Of a stretch of DNA of 16,817 nucleotides, positions 7,490-16,158 are shown piece by piece; the first letter of the stretch is position 1; each line of letters opens with the position of its first letter. The notes under the pieces were generated by a model. It was not told where the DNA came from. It ran no database searches and saw only the letters and a list, made by a program, of their open reading frames with translations. Both the position numbers and the translations under genes were made by a program. The stretch is from an uncultured Oscillospiraceae bacterium (GTDB lineage Bacteria; Bacillota; Clostridia; Oscillospirales; Ruminococcaceae). The DNA lies in NCBI GenBank assembly GCA_910587465.1, contig CAJUMS010000058.1, positions 1-16,817 on the forward strand, given 5' to 3'.

Positions 7490-7559
7490 AGAATAACATA
7501 CGAGAGCTCTGTTTTCAACTAAAAACGGAGGACAGGTAGCAATTAGCCGAAAAAAGGTA
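7490..7559 (-). promoter_or_regulatory. Leftward promoter of the peptide operon with LytTR-type repeats
   Basis: Read leftwards: repeats TACCTTTTTTCGG and TACCTGTCCTCCG (complements of 7547-7559 and 7526-7538, 21-bp period), 7 bases, -35 TTGAAA (complement of 7513-7518), 17-bp spacer, -10 TATTCT (complement of 7490-7495). This is the geometry of the promoter at 6798-6867. The two 34-bp repeat blocks agree at 28 positions, including 6 of 8 spacer bases. Confidence 0.78.
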
Positions 7560-7595
7560 TTTCGGGTTGAAAAAAATATTTATATGTGGTATAAT
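7526..7595 (+). promoter_or_regulatory. Rightward promoter of the two-component genes sharing the same repeats
   Basis: The repeats at 7526-7538 (CGGAGGACAGGTA) and 7547-7559 (CCGAAAAAAGGTA) are followed by 7 bases, -35 TTGAAA (7567-7572), a 17-bp spacer and a consensus -10 TATAAT (7590-7595) with an extended TGG just before it. The leader to the regulator ATG is about 57 nt. The repeats thus lie between two back-to-back promoters, as in agr P2/P3-type autoregulation. Relative to this promoter the repeats are reversed compared with the two leftward ones. Confidence 0.8.
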
Positions 7596-7658
7596 AGATT
7601 ATAAGGAACAGGTTTAGAGCTAAAATCAAAACCAAAGACAACGAGACGGGAGCGTATT

Positions 7659-8369
7659 ATGAAAATTGCACTATGCGACGACGAGAAATTCTGGATCGAT
7701 GAATTGCGCGTTCTGCTTGAGGAATACCATACGGCTAGGCATACAGATTACTACATGACGGTCTTTTCAAGCGGCAAGGAGCTCTTGAAAAGCTCCGATA
7801 GATTTGACGTTATTTTTATGGATTATCAGATGAAAGAACTTAATGGGATCGAGACCTCGAGAAAAATACGGATGCGGAATAACGGGTGCGCAATAATCTT
7901 CGTAAGCTCTTATCCCGACATAGCGTTGGATACCTTTGAAGTGGACGCGTACCGATTTCTGACAAAGCCGATAAACAAAGACAAGCTTTTCAAGTCGCTT
8001 GACGATTATCGAAAGAGAACGGAAACCGATGATTTTATAGTTCTTAAAAGCCGAGATGGTGAAAAAATAGTAAGGTCATCGGAGGTAGTTCTGTGTGAGG
8101 CGGACGGAAAGCATTCACTGCTTCATACAATGAATGAGACCATTCATATCTCAAAAAATATCAGAGAAATAGAAAAGCTTTTGACCAAGGATACATTTTT
8201 TCGGTGCCATAAGGCATACATTGTTTCTTTTTTTCACATTAAAACGTTTGATAACAGCTGCATAGTTATGAACAACGGGAAAAAAGCCTACATAAGCAGG
8301 AATAACCTCACCGCCTTTAAAACCGCATTCCAGGAATACGTTCTCAGATATAACATGGGGAGAATTTAG
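7659..8369 (+). CDS. LytTR-family (AgrA/LytR-like) response regulator
   Basis: 236 residues. Receiver domain 1-120: acidic pair D7/D8, phospho-acceptor D55 in VIFMDYQM, Ser at 83-84 (VSS), and conserved K103 in FLTKP. LytTR DNA-binding domain about 125-230, with the signature FFRCHKAYIVS at 181-190. The regulator is expected to bind direct repeats on DNA as a dimer after phosphorylation by the kinase encoded next. The ATG at 7659 has GGGAG 6 bases upstream. Its stop TAG (ends 8369) abuts the kinase ATG, so the two are translated from one message. The 21-bp-period repeats upstream suggest autoregulation. Confidence 0.95.
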   Translation: MKIALCDDEKFWIDELRVLLEEYHTARHTDYYMTVFSSGKELLKSSDRFDVIFMDYQMKELNGIETSRKIRMRNNGCAIIFVSSYPDIALDTFEVDAYRFLTKPINKDKLFKSLDDYRKRTETDDFIVLKSRDGEKIVRSSEVVLCEADGKHSLLHTMNETIHISKNIREIEKLLTKDTFFRCHKAYIVSFFHIKTFDNSCIVMNNGKKAYISRNNLTAFKTAFQEYVLRYNMGRI

Positions 8370-9680
8370 ATGAATATTTTTCCGGCAATAATTTTTTCCG
8401 CTGCTTCTGACGCAGTTCTCATATGTGCACAGATATTGGTCTTATCGGTCATCTCGGAGAAGCGATACTCTAATATCCGCCTTGCCGCAGCTGCTGTTAC
8501 GGCAGCCGCGACAGGGTTTGTTCTGGATATATTTCTTTTCGGTTGGGGTGAAAATTCCGCGTTTTTGCTTCTGATATTTGATTGCCCGAGGCTTTGTTTG
8601 CTGGTGCTTTCGGTATTGAAATCACTTTCGCTGAAGGACGCCATGACCGCTATGACGATCCAGTTCCTATGCTCTATATTAAATTCTGCCGTTATGTCGT
8701 TGTTTCCCCCTGATCCGACCGCTGAAAAACCGTATATAAATTACATAACTATGATAACGATACCCGCCTGTATGCTTGTTCTTGCCATATGTTTTAAGAG
8801 AAAAACTAAAAATCGCGTTAAAATTATAAGCGGCGCCGCCTCAAGCATTCCGGTTCACACCTATATTTGCGTTTTCATTGCGGTGTTTCTTGAAGGGGGT
8901 TTGATTGAGGTGTTGAGCTACGACACGGATAAATTCGAATTGCAGATAAGAACAGTAAAAATATTATCGCTCTTGCTTATAATTTGTGTCACAGTGCTTA
9001 TAATTTCACTGGCTGCCAATGTCCTGTACCAGAAATATTATGCGGGTCTGAATAAGATATTAAAGGAACAGGTTAATTCACAGCTTTCTCATTACGAAAA
9101 AAGGGAAAAAATTAATTCGGAAATACAGAGTTTCCGACACGATTTTAACAACCATATTAAATGCCTTGAGTCAATGATGACCGCTCATAAATATGACGAT
9201 GCTAAAGCATATATTGAAAGAATATCCGGAATGATGCCGTTTGGAGAATTTCTTTTCAGAACGGGCAATTACATATCCGACGCGATTCTGACTGAGGCAC
9301 AGGAAAACTCCGCGGCGGCAAATATAACAATCGACTTTAAGGGCTGCATTCCTCAGAACATCGACAGCGCTGATCTTTGCATAATTCTCTCTAACTCAAT
9401 CAGAAACGCGGTAGAAGCCTGCAGCGTTTTGCCAGAGAACAGAAATATTTCCGTATACGGGAATTGCCGGCAGGGTATTTTTGTCCTTATTATAAAAAAT
9501 CCAACGGTGCTGGTGAGCTGTGAAAAGGACTTTTTCCCTAAAACCACTAAGTCCGACAAGGAATCACACGGATTCGGGTTCTCTAATATGCAATATGTTG
9601 TAAATAAATATGAGGGTACTATGCATACTGCCATTGAAAACGGATTTTTCATACTGAGTATCACAATGAAGCTTCAATAG
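8370..9680 (+). CDS. AgrC-like GHKL sensor histidine kinase
   Basis: 436 residues. Six or seven hydrophobic segments in residues 5-219 (about 5-28, 36-57, 63-82, 90-112, 122-143, 160-181, 195-219) form a membrane sensor like AgrC. A helical linker (220-255) leads to phospho-acceptor H257 in FRHDFNNHI. A GHKL-type ATPase follows, with N-box ILSNSIRNAVEAC (N342, N346) and a glycine-rich box HGFGFSN (400-406). It would phosphorylate D55 of the preceding regulator. Kinases of this class usually sense peptides, which fits the nearby 14-residue ORF, but the ligand is not known. Its 3' end overlaps the 3' end of the convergent coupling-protein gene by 20 bp, and no terminator separates them. Confidence 0.93.
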   Translation: MNIFPAIIFSAASDAVLICAQILVLSVISEKRYSNIRLAAAAVTAAATGFVLDIFLFGWGENSAFLLLIFDCPRLCLLVLSVLKSLSLKDAMTAMTIQFLCSILNSAVMSLFPPDPTAEKPYINYITMITIPACMLVLAICFKRKTKNRVKIISGAASSIPVHTYICVFIAVFLEGGLIEVLSYDTDKFELQIRTVKILSLLLIICVTVLIISLAANVLYQKYYAGLNKILKEQVNSQLSHYEKREKINSEIQSFRHDFNNHIKCLESMMTAHKYDDAKAYIERISGMMPFGEFLFRTGNYISDAILTEAQENSAAANITIDFKGCIPQNIDSADLCIILSNSIRNAVEACSVLPENRNISVYGNCRQGIFVLIIKNPTVLVSCEKDFFPKTTKSDKESHGFGFSNMQYVVNKYEGTMHTAIENGFFILSITMKLQ

Positions 9681-11478
9681 ACGATCGTTTTTTCTTTGTT
9701 TTGGGCGGACGCTTTCTGGAAACGGCTTCCTCGTCAATTGCCTCAAAATCATCCATAAACTCCATCGGAACAGGCTTAGGCGGACAGATGGCTTCCTTTT
9801 TCGGAGGAAATTTTTTAAGTACCGCAGCCTCGACTTCTTTGCTATCCGCATACTGAACCTTGCGCTCGGACTTTTCTTCAATCGAATATGCGTCCTCGAA
9901 CTGTATCCCCCACTTAAAAAACAGCTTGAGCTGCGTTTTCATCGGGTGGCAGCCCGTTTTCATCGCGATAAAGTGACCTTTCGGCATGGACTTCAACTCG
10001 TCGACGGTCATCAGCGGGCGCTCGATCATCTGAAGCTGACGGTTGCTGCCGTCCCTGCCGCTCGAGCGCGTCACCGTTCCGCTGAGCACGGTCTGCTTGC
10101 CGAGGTTCTGGGACATCGCCTCGGCGGTCTTGGAATTGGGCGCGAACGCTCCGAACAAGGTACACTGGCAGTTGTCCACTATTATCTCCGCGCCCTCTTT
10201 GCCATAGGTTTTCTCGAACTGCGCGAGGGACTGGATGATGGCAACGATGGATATTTTTCTTGAACGCGAAGCCGAAAACATCATTTCGATGCCCTCTATT
10301 TTCGGGAGCGTTCCCAGCTCGTCAGCGTAAATCATTACTCTCTTGTCGAGTTGCCCGCCTTTTTCGTCAGCGACCGTAAGCATTTCCCTGTAAATCTGCT
10401 GTAAAATAAGTGATACAAGGAAATGCTTAGTTTGATCCTCCTCTGGGAGTACAAGATAGATTGCAGATTTGCGATTGCAGAATTCCTCCACATCAATACT
10501 TATATCGAAACAGAGAATTTGTTCGAGTTCCGAATCGATGAATGAGTTCAGTCGGGAGAGTGCGGTGGACATAACGCTCGCCATAGCCTGATCGGACGAA
10601 TTGAGCGCCGCGCCCGCGAACCACCTTGCCTTATGCTCGCCGGGCAGCTTGTCGATCAGCATCTGAAACCGCGATACGCCCTTCGTTCCGGATGGAGCAA
10701 GTAAGTCCTGTATCAGCTTGAAAACGCTGATAATGTGCCGCTTTTCGGGAGGACAGAATTCCGCGATCAGCAGAATGACCGCCGTCAGCAAGCCTTCTGC
10801 CGCTTCATAAAAAAACGCATTTTGACCCATGCTCGAAACATCACCGTCCGCCGAGATAATAGTCTTGGCGGTTATTTTTGCGAATTTTTCGGACTTCGCT
10901 TTATATTCCAGCTTACCCTCGGCTTTATATGCGTCCATATACTTGTTGACGAGGTAGAGCATATTGTATCCGCTGCTGCGAATGGGATTGCGGAGATCGA
11001 TAACCGAAATTTTGTAGCCGTAATATTTTTCGGCAATGGTCGCGGTGTTTCGGTAGAGGTCGCCTTTGCTGTCGGTGGTGACGAACGACATTCCCGCTGC
11101 GCAGCAATACTCGATGTTGGGGTAGAGGAAGTTCGCGGTCTTGCCGACGCCGGACGCGCCGATCATCAGCGTATGGATATCCGCGTCGTCGACCAGCGCG
11201 GTCATACCTCCCGCCGTTTCGTGACAACCGACTATCAATCCGTCTACGGTCGGGAGCTGTTCTCCTTTTCGCCATAATTTCGGCGCGTAGGGAATATGCT
11301 TGTAGGTCTTGGCAACCTCGCCGTTGGTCGCGAACCGTGCCGTTCCGTGCTGACCGTTGCCTACGGGCTTGTTCGGAATTCCCTTGAGGGAATAGTGGTC
11401 GCCGATTGCGGCAATCAGCGCGACTACGAGAAAAAAAGCTCCGCATAAGCAGAGCAAAAAAATCTGTGATGTGTTCAT
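9661..11478 (-). CDS. VirD4/TraG-type conjugal coupling protein
   Basis: 605 residues. An N-terminal hydrophobic segment (6-27) anchors it in the membrane. Cytoplasmic ATPase with Walker A GASGVGKT (107-114), Walker B VMIYADE (381-387), and downstream motifs including SRSRKISIVAIIQSLAQF typical of TraG/VirD4 proteins. It links the relaxase-DNA complex to the type IV secretion channel. It matches the 'CD1115-like VirD4' proteins of Clostridia in length and motifs (family knowledge). Its ATG has GGGAGG 5 bases upstream and lies 13 bp past the toprim gene. The PcfB-like gene often found just upstream in related elements is absent here. The C-terminus is Lys/Arg-rich, and its last 20 bp overlap the kinase gene tail-to-tail. 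Confidence 0.94.
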   Translation of the reverse strand: MNTSQIFLLCLCGAFFLVVALIAAIGDHYSLKGIPNKPVGNGQHGTARFATNGEVAKTYKHIPYAPKLWRKGEQLPTVDGLIVGCHETAGGMTALVDDADIHTLMIGASGVGKTANFLYPNIEYCCAAGMSFVTTDSKGDLYRNTATIAEKYYGYKISVIDLRNPIRSSGYNMLYLVNKYMDAYKAEGKLEYKAKSEKFAKITAKTIISADGDVSSMGQNAFFYEAAEGLLTAVILLIAEFCPPEKRHIISVFKLIQDLLAPSGTKGVSRFQMLIDKLPGEHKARWFAGAALNSSDQAMASVMSTALSRLNSFIDSELEQILCFDISIDVEEFCNRKSAIYLVLPEEDQTKHFLVSLILQQIYREMLTVADEKGGQLDKRVMIYADELGTLPKIEGIEMMFSASRSRKISIVAIIQSLAQFEKTYGKEGAEIIVDNCQCTLFGAFAPNSKTAEAMSQNLGKQTVLSGTVTRSSGRDGSNRQLQMIERPLMTVDELKSMPKGHFIAMKTGCHPMKTQLKLFFKWGIQFEDAYSIEEKSERKVQYADSKEVEAAVLKKFPPKKEAICPPKPVPMEFMDDFEAIDEEAVSRKRPPKTKKKRSSIEASL

Positions 11479-11491
11479 TTCGTCCTCCCGA

Positions 11492-12898
11492 TTACATACA
11501 CATTGCTTGCGAAAATTGAGGCTCGTCCGAGGGGGTTTCCTCGGAAGTTTCTTTTAGCTCGACTCTCTGAACAAGCGTTTCCTCTGTCGATAGCCGCAGA
11601 GCGTGATCGGCAATATCGTACAGCTTTCTCGCTGTTATTTTCAACTCCGCAGCAGTCTGCGATGGCTTTCGGAGCTGCTCCAATCCTGCCGTCATCGCGC
11701 TTTGCAGTTTACAGAGCTTGGTCGCCGTCGTTCCCTTGTCCTGATAGCATTTATATTCGGCGGCAAGCCGATTTTTCATCTGTTCAAGCGGAAATTCTTC
11801 TCCCGCTATCTTCAAAAAATGCTCGCTCGCCGCAACAGAAAACTCCGCTAACCTTATTCGGTCGGCGGAGTTGTAAATTGCTATGAGGTCGTTGGCTATG
11901 CGGTTCGGGTTAATCTTTATCTCGTTCAGCTCGGCAACGCTCTGCAAATATAATTCTTTGCGCTCATGAGGAACAGCAGGAAGATATTCCGCGCCGTAAC
12001 ACTGTTTCAAGCATTCGTTCCAGTCTTTCTGCTGCGGCATGATACGGAAAATATCCGTGTAACCATGTTCGCGGAGAATATCCCGCAAGCGCTCTGCAGC
12101 TTCAATGCCGCCTTCATCGCTGTCGGTACAGAGATATACGCTTTTCAGTTCCGAATGATTTTCTAAAGCCTTTAAAATTGCACTTTCATAAACTCCATTC
12201 ATAGCGATATAGCTATGATCTTTCCAATCCTTTTGGTAAAGTGTGATGAACGACAGCATATCGATCGGCGCTTCAAAAACAAACAGCTTCCCGTCATTTC
12301 CGAAATGAGAGAAGCTGTATTTTGTATCCGAGTTCGCGACTGTCAACCGAAATATTTTCCCGAAGCTGATCGTAGAGCGTACCGATGCTTGTTTTGGCGT
12401 ACCGTTCTCATCCATTCCAACGAATACGGCGTTGTGGTATTTGCTATCCTCGTAGATTTTGTGTTCATGTGCGAAGTGCGAAATTATCTGCGGATCAATA
12501 AACCGCTGCTTGGTCAGATAAGCAAAAACCCGTCGCATATTCGAGTTTGGTTCCGGCAGCTCAAACGGTTTCACAACAGATTCGGGAGCTGCTCCCGGAG
12601 AACTCACGGTCTGCGCGGAGCAATGACCGCCGAGCAACTCAACAACGGCATCCTGAAAAGAAAAGTTGAGAAACTCCTGCAAAAACTTGACCGCATAACC
12701 GCCTCGCTGATTTTTGTGATCATACCACTTGCCGCCGTGAACGGTCACGCTGTCATGCGTTCCCGATCCGTCCGTGTAGACATACTGATACGTCGAGCCG
12801 ACCTTTTTCACATGACCGCCGCAGCCGCCGAGATACGAAACCAAGTCGGCATTATTCGCGCGGTATAAATCGTCCTCGGAAAAATTGATGTAGGGCAT
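11492..12898 (-). CDS. DUF3991/toprim-domain protein (primase-like, ICE-encoded)
   Basis: 468 residues. The N-terminus (about 15-92) has a primase-associated fold without clear zinc ligands (VTVHGGKWYDHKNQRGG then AVKFLQEF). The DUF3991-like centre is followed by a toprim domain with catalytic E209 (VFEAPIDMLSF) and the acidic pair D259/D261 in LCTDSDEGG. The C-terminal 150 residues are mostly helical. Toprim domains perform nucleotidyl transfer or strand cleavage, so it may prime or process transferred single-stranded DNA. The ATG at 12898 has AAAGGAG 4 bases upstream. The 130 bp before it hold no gene; a TATAAT-like sequence is there, but no matching -35 box was seen. Confidence 0.88.
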   Translation of the reverse strand: MPYINFSEDDLYRANNADLVSYLGGCGGHVKKVGSTYQYVYTDGSGTHDSVTVHGGKWYDHKNQRGGYAVKFLQEFLNFSFQDAVVELLGGHCSAQTVSSPGAAPESVVKPFELPEPNSNMRRVFAYLTKQRFIDPQIISHFAHEHKIYEDSKYHNAVFVGMDENGTPKQASVRSTISFGKIFRLTVANSDTKYSFSHFGNDGKLFVFEAPIDMLSFITLYQKDWKDHSYIAMNGVYESAILKALENHSELKSVYLCTDSDEGGIEAAERLRDILREHGYTDIFRIMPQQKDWNECLKQCYGAEYLPAVPHERKELYLQSVAELNEIKINPNRIANDLIAIYNSADRIRLAEFSVAASEHFLKIAGEEFPLEQMKNRLAAEYKCYQDKGTTATKLCKLQSAMTAGLEQLRKPSQTAAELKITARKLYDIADHALRLSTEETLVQRVELKETSEETPSDEPQFSQAMCM

Positions 12899-13028
12899 GG
12901 GACTCCTTTCTTCAAAATGATTAAATTATATATTGGTTACTTAGCATTGTAGGTTCATGATGACCCTATCCATAGACCACCGACAGAGCAAAATTCGTCC
13001 TTGTGAGTGGGATGTTTTTTCAAAAACT

Positions 13029-13292
13029 TTAGGGCGGTCGCTCGACAAAGTACAAGTTTGACGAGTTGCCACCCGATTGTCTGTATCTGCGCTCATGCCG
13101 AAGATATTTCGCTTTTTCGAGATCTCCAAGCGCGCGTTTCACGGTGCTTTTAGACATTTTCAAGTCCTGCGCTATCGTTGAAACAGCGGGATAACAGGAG
13201 CCGTCCTTTCCGGCTCGGTCGCGCAGATACATATACACCGCAATGGCGCGGTGCGGAAGGTTTGTGGAATAAATTTCACGATTATTTAGCAA
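13029..13292 (-). CDS. Small winged-HTH DNA-binding protein
   Basis: 87 residues. Residues 35-75 form a helix-turn-helix (AVSTIAQDLKMSKSTVKRALGDLEKAKYL) with a wing (RYRQSGGNSSNLYFV), like the HTH_36-type or RepA-N-like small regulators of these elements. The start is a TTG at 13292, supported by AAGGAG 7 bases upstream that lies within the last codons of the relaxase gene; the relaxase stop is 4 bp away. It is therefore probably translated by coupling and may regulate the transfer operon. The target is unknown. Confidence 0.8.
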   Translation of the reverse strand: MLNNREIYSTNLPHRAIAVYMYLRDRAGKDGSCYPAVSTIAQDLKMSKSTVKRALGDLEKAKYLRHERRYRQSGGNSSNLYFVERPP

Positions 13293-13296
13293 GTAA

Positions 13297-15411
13297 TCAC
13301 TCCTTAAAAACGGGATTTTCCAACGGATTTTCTTTCATACCGAGCGCCTGTTTCTTGCGTCGGATCGCGGCTTTCAGTTTATGCTCGGTGCGGAGTTTCT
13401 GTCCATGCAGACTACGGCTATAATCGTCGGAGATAAGTCTGCCTAATGAAAATAGCATGGATAGCACAGCGTTCTGCGTTGCGGTTTGAGCGTATCTGTT
13501 GCTGTTATCCAAGAACGCTTGAGCGTACTCGTTTCCCAACTCGGCGGACTGTTTTATATATTCGATACCCAACTCACGATCTGCATCACAGCCCGTTCCG
13601 CTGAACGTCATCATGCCTAGCCGATACAAAATTTGATCGTCGGGATTGTCGTTAGCGATCTTAGAGAAACCATTATAAGCGCTTTTGAAATAATTCTCAG
13701 CTTGCTCCGAGTTTTTCTCGACACCGATCCCGTCACGAAATATTTTCGCTGCCTCGTAACAAGCGTAGGCGTTATCCTGATCGGCGGACAGCTTATAATA
13801 TTCAAACGCTTTCTCATAATTCTGCGCCATACCATTTCCGTAATAATACAAACTGCCGAGCGAGTACTGCGCGAACTTATTTCCCGTCGCCGCAGATTTT
13901 TCAAACCACTCGAACGCTTTGGAGTAATCCTGTTCCGTGCCATATCCGAGCGCATACATTTTCCCGATCCGGTACTGAACATAATCACGGAGCCTCTTTG
14001 CGGTCGGCTCAAGTGCGATAAAACCATGCAGTGCCTTTTGAAAATATTCATCGGCTTTCAGAATGTTTTCATTGCCGAGCAATCCGTTCCGATACATCTT
14101 TCCGAGATCGTGGAGTGCAAGAACATTTCCTTTTTCAGCTTCGATTTGGAACAGTTCGAGTGCTTTCGAGGTGTTATGATTTTTATATAACTCGGTGCAA
14201 GCAGATTTATATTCTGCCGTCCACTTGATATATAAATCATCGTCCGATTCCGTTTCACCAATCACGTCCTCGCCGTATTCCGCGAACATTTCCGCTGAGA
14301 AATCCATCTCCAACACGGCATTTATAACCGCATTTTTAATCGGCTTGAAAACTTTGTTTTCCTCCAATGGCGGAAATTTCTGCACCGCGCTTGTGTAGGT
14401 TTCGTATTTCTGCTGTTCGAGAGCGCACCATTCCTCGTACATCTTTTTCAGTACGGGGTTCTCGGCAAGTTGTGTGACGATTTGGTCAATGGTTTTCTTG
14501 ACGTTCGGCTGCAAGTAGCCGTAAACTTTTTTGCCTTTAGAGTTGCGAAGTTGCGATTGCAGTTTCAAAATAAGCTGTTCAAACTGCGGATCAAATTGAT
14601 TATTATTTTGCAGCTCGGACAACAAATTTTTCATCACGCTTTCCGCTTCGGAGCGCAGCTTGTCGCGCACATCGGTCTGCTTTTCATAGACCTGATACAG
14701 TTCGTTATGAAATATATCATTTGCAAACGCGCTTTTGATCTGCTCGATCCCGTTCTCGGTCAGAAAACCCTCTTTGATATCCGTCGAGTACACAAGCAAG
14801 TGGATGTGCGGATGATGAGTCGTATTATGAAATGCCGCGTACCACCGCAGGTTCTCCAAGCGGATATTCTGTGCTTTGGCGATGTCATCGGTATGCCGCA
14901 TGATCAGATTTCGCCACATCTCGGGAGTGGTATATCCGAGCCGTTCCGCATCCTCGCGGGTCAAGGATATAACGTGCGACCAAACATTCCCCTGATGTTC
15001 CGCAATATTTTTCTGTGCTTGCGACAGAATTATTTCATCGTCGCTGTCGGAAAACAATCCGTGCTTTCCGATTTTTTCAACACTGGGGCGCTCCGCAACA
15101 TATTTCACCAGAATTTCTTTGTCCGCGATCATATCCGCACTCTGTTCGAGCAGCTCGGAGAGTAGCTCCGAGGCGTTTTCCTTTGACGGATTTTTCAGAT
15201 AGTCCGAATACTCCGGCAGCTTTTTTCCGTCCGAATTTATTTGGAGCAGCTCCATTATCAGTTGTTTCTGATTTTCCGTAACAGGAGCATCTTTCCGTTT
15301 TGGAGAATATTTCTGAACCGTTTCGCGCGTCGCGATATATTTCACGAGATTGCCGCGTGTCCCCTTTGCCACGGGCTTGAGATATCTGCTGGCAACAATT
15401 ATTTTCGGCAT
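13297..15411 (-). CDS. MobP3/MobL-type relaxase with C-terminal Sel1-like repeats
   Basis: 704 residues. The N-terminal relaxase domain (1-250) starts MPKIIVASRYLKP and carries the histidine triad HHPHIH (199-204) that holds the metal for nicking at oriT. The catalytic Tyr is not certain by eye; Tyr residues near the N-terminus (Y10, Y25) are candidates. Residues 255-400 are helical. About 414-635 hold Sel1-like repeats (ALALHDLGKMY, RIGKMYALGYGT, AQYSLGSLYYYGNG, ACYEAAKIFRDGIG), a helical solenoid used for protein contacts. The C-terminal tail is basic (KLRTEHKLKAAIRRKKQ). It starts 2 bp after the MobC stop, with AGAGGA 8-9 bases upstream. It acts with MobC and the coupling protein in DNA transfer. 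Confidence 0.9.
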   Translation of the reverse strand: MPKIIVASRYLKPVAKGTRGNLVKYIATRETVQKYSPKRKDAPVTENQKQLIMELLQINSDGKKLPEYSDYLKNPSKENASELLSELLEQSADMIADKEILVKYVAERPSVEKIGKHGLFSDSDDEIILSQAQKNIAEHQGNVWSHVISLTREDAERLGYTTPEMWRNLIMRHTDDIAKAQNIRLENLRWYAAFHNTTHHPHIHLLVYSTDIKEGFLTENGIEQIKSAFANDIFHNELYQVYEKQTDVRDKLRSEAESVMKNLLSELQNNNQFDPQFEQLILKLQSQLRNSKGKKVYGYLQPNVKKTIDQIVTQLAENPVLKKMYEEWCALEQQKYETYTSAVQKFPPLEENKVFKPIKNAVINAVLEMDFSAEMFAEYGEDVIGETESDDDLYIKWTAEYKSACTELYKNHNTSKALELFQIEAEKGNVLALHDLGKMYRNGLLGNENILKADEYFQKALHGFIALEPTAKRLRDYVQYRIGKMYALGYGTEQDYSKAFEWFEKSAATGNKFAQYSLGSLYYYGNGMAQNYEKAFEYYKLSADQDNAYACYEAAKIFRDGIGVEKNSEQAENYFKSAYNGFSKIANDNPDDQILYRLGMMTFSGTGCDADRELGIEYIKQSAELGNEYAQAFLDNSNRYAQTATQNAVLSMLFSLGRLISDDYSRSLHGQKLRTEHKLKAAIRRKKQALGMKENPLENPVFKE

Positions 15412-15413
15412 TG

Positions 15414-15824
15414 TTAATCGTTCCTCTGAAATTTTGCAGCATTGTCGTAGGTAATGATGCCATTTATTTTCCGCACCTCGTCAATGCACATGATGTGTAG
15501 TTCGCGGAGCGTTTCATCATCGACCTCGTTAGCCGCCGCCAGCATATTGGATATTTTTCCGAGCTCCACCGCGATTTTGAAAAGCAGCCGCGACGTTTTT
15601 TCTTCCGAAGCCGTGACCGCTGCCGTCACTAATTTTTTAATCGCGGGAGCAAGATATTCCACGTTGTCCTGCGCTTTCAGATGTCCGAGATAAAACTCGA
15701 TAGCCTTTCGGACAAGCTCGTTTCTCGAACGGGAATTGGACTGTTCTAGAAAGCAGTCGCATTCGTCCAACAGATCCTTTTCAAGGTAAAATCCGGTGCG
15801 TATCTTGTTTGAGTTATCACTCAT
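15414..15824 (-). CDS. mobC: MobC-like relaxosome accessory protein
   Basis: 136 residues from the ATG at 15824, chosen because AAGGAG lies 5 bases upstream; a frame from 15842 would place that SD inside the gene. The N-terminus (IRTGFYLEKDLLDECDCF) and RSRNELVRKAIEFYL form a ribbon-helix-helix DNA-binding fold, followed by a helical C-terminus. MobC-type proteins bind oriT and assist strand opening for the relaxase, whose gene follows 2 bp later. The candidate oriT lies just upstream. Confidence 0.85.
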   Translation of the reverse strand: MSDNSNKIRTGFYLEKDLLDECDCFLEQSNSRSRNELVRKAIEFYLGHLKAQDNVEYLAPAIKKLVTAAVTASEEKTSRLLFKIAVELGKISNMLAAANEVDDETLRELHIMCIDEVRKINGIITYDNAAKFQRND

Positions 15825-15842
15825 TTCAGCTCCTTGTATCAC

Positions 15843-16158
15843 TTTATTTGGCTTAACCGCCGTATTCCCGCCGAAGACTTAATCAAAAATCCGAGCCAAT
15901 ACACGTTTTTTAATCACTTTTCAAATCTCCGGTGGGCTTTGCCCGACGGCGTTTACGGGCTTATGCCGCCAGCGGTGGCATAAGTCCTTTTTCCTGCATC
16001 AAAATCATCCCCCGAACCGCCCCTCGCTCCGCTTGCAGAGCCGTTTCTCGAACTCCGCGAAAAACGCCCCAAATCGGTGCGAGAACGGCTCGGAGGTATT
16101 CGTACCCTACCGCCGCGCCAAAATCGAACACGGCGCGACACAGCCGCCTCAAAATCGG
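15843..16158. other. Candidate origin of transfer (oriT) between DUF6103 and mobC genes
   Basis: About 330 bp without a supported gene, GC-rich in most of its length. It holds an 11-bp stem (15960-15970 with 15974-15984, one G-T wobble, 3-base loop) that ends in CATAAG and is followed by TCCTTTTTCC; a small GGGC-TTT-GCCC hairpin at 15934-15944; an imperfect inverted repeat (16038-16050 with 16080-16091, one bulge); and direct repeats CAAAATCGnnCACGGC at 16119 and 16150. A strong hairpin near the start of a mob operon next to mobC is where oriT lies in many elements. The nick site was not determined. Long plus-strand frames here look like GC-driven shadows. Confidence 0.5.

Noticed and set aside
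7603..7615. Third CAGGT-like element near the regulator transcription start
   Set aside because: Only partly matches the repeat and is not in the 21-bp phase of the pair.
14470..15165. 231-residue plus-strand frame opposite the relaxase
   Set aside because: Shadow of the relaxase gene, whose motifs (HHPHIH) are clear on the other strand.
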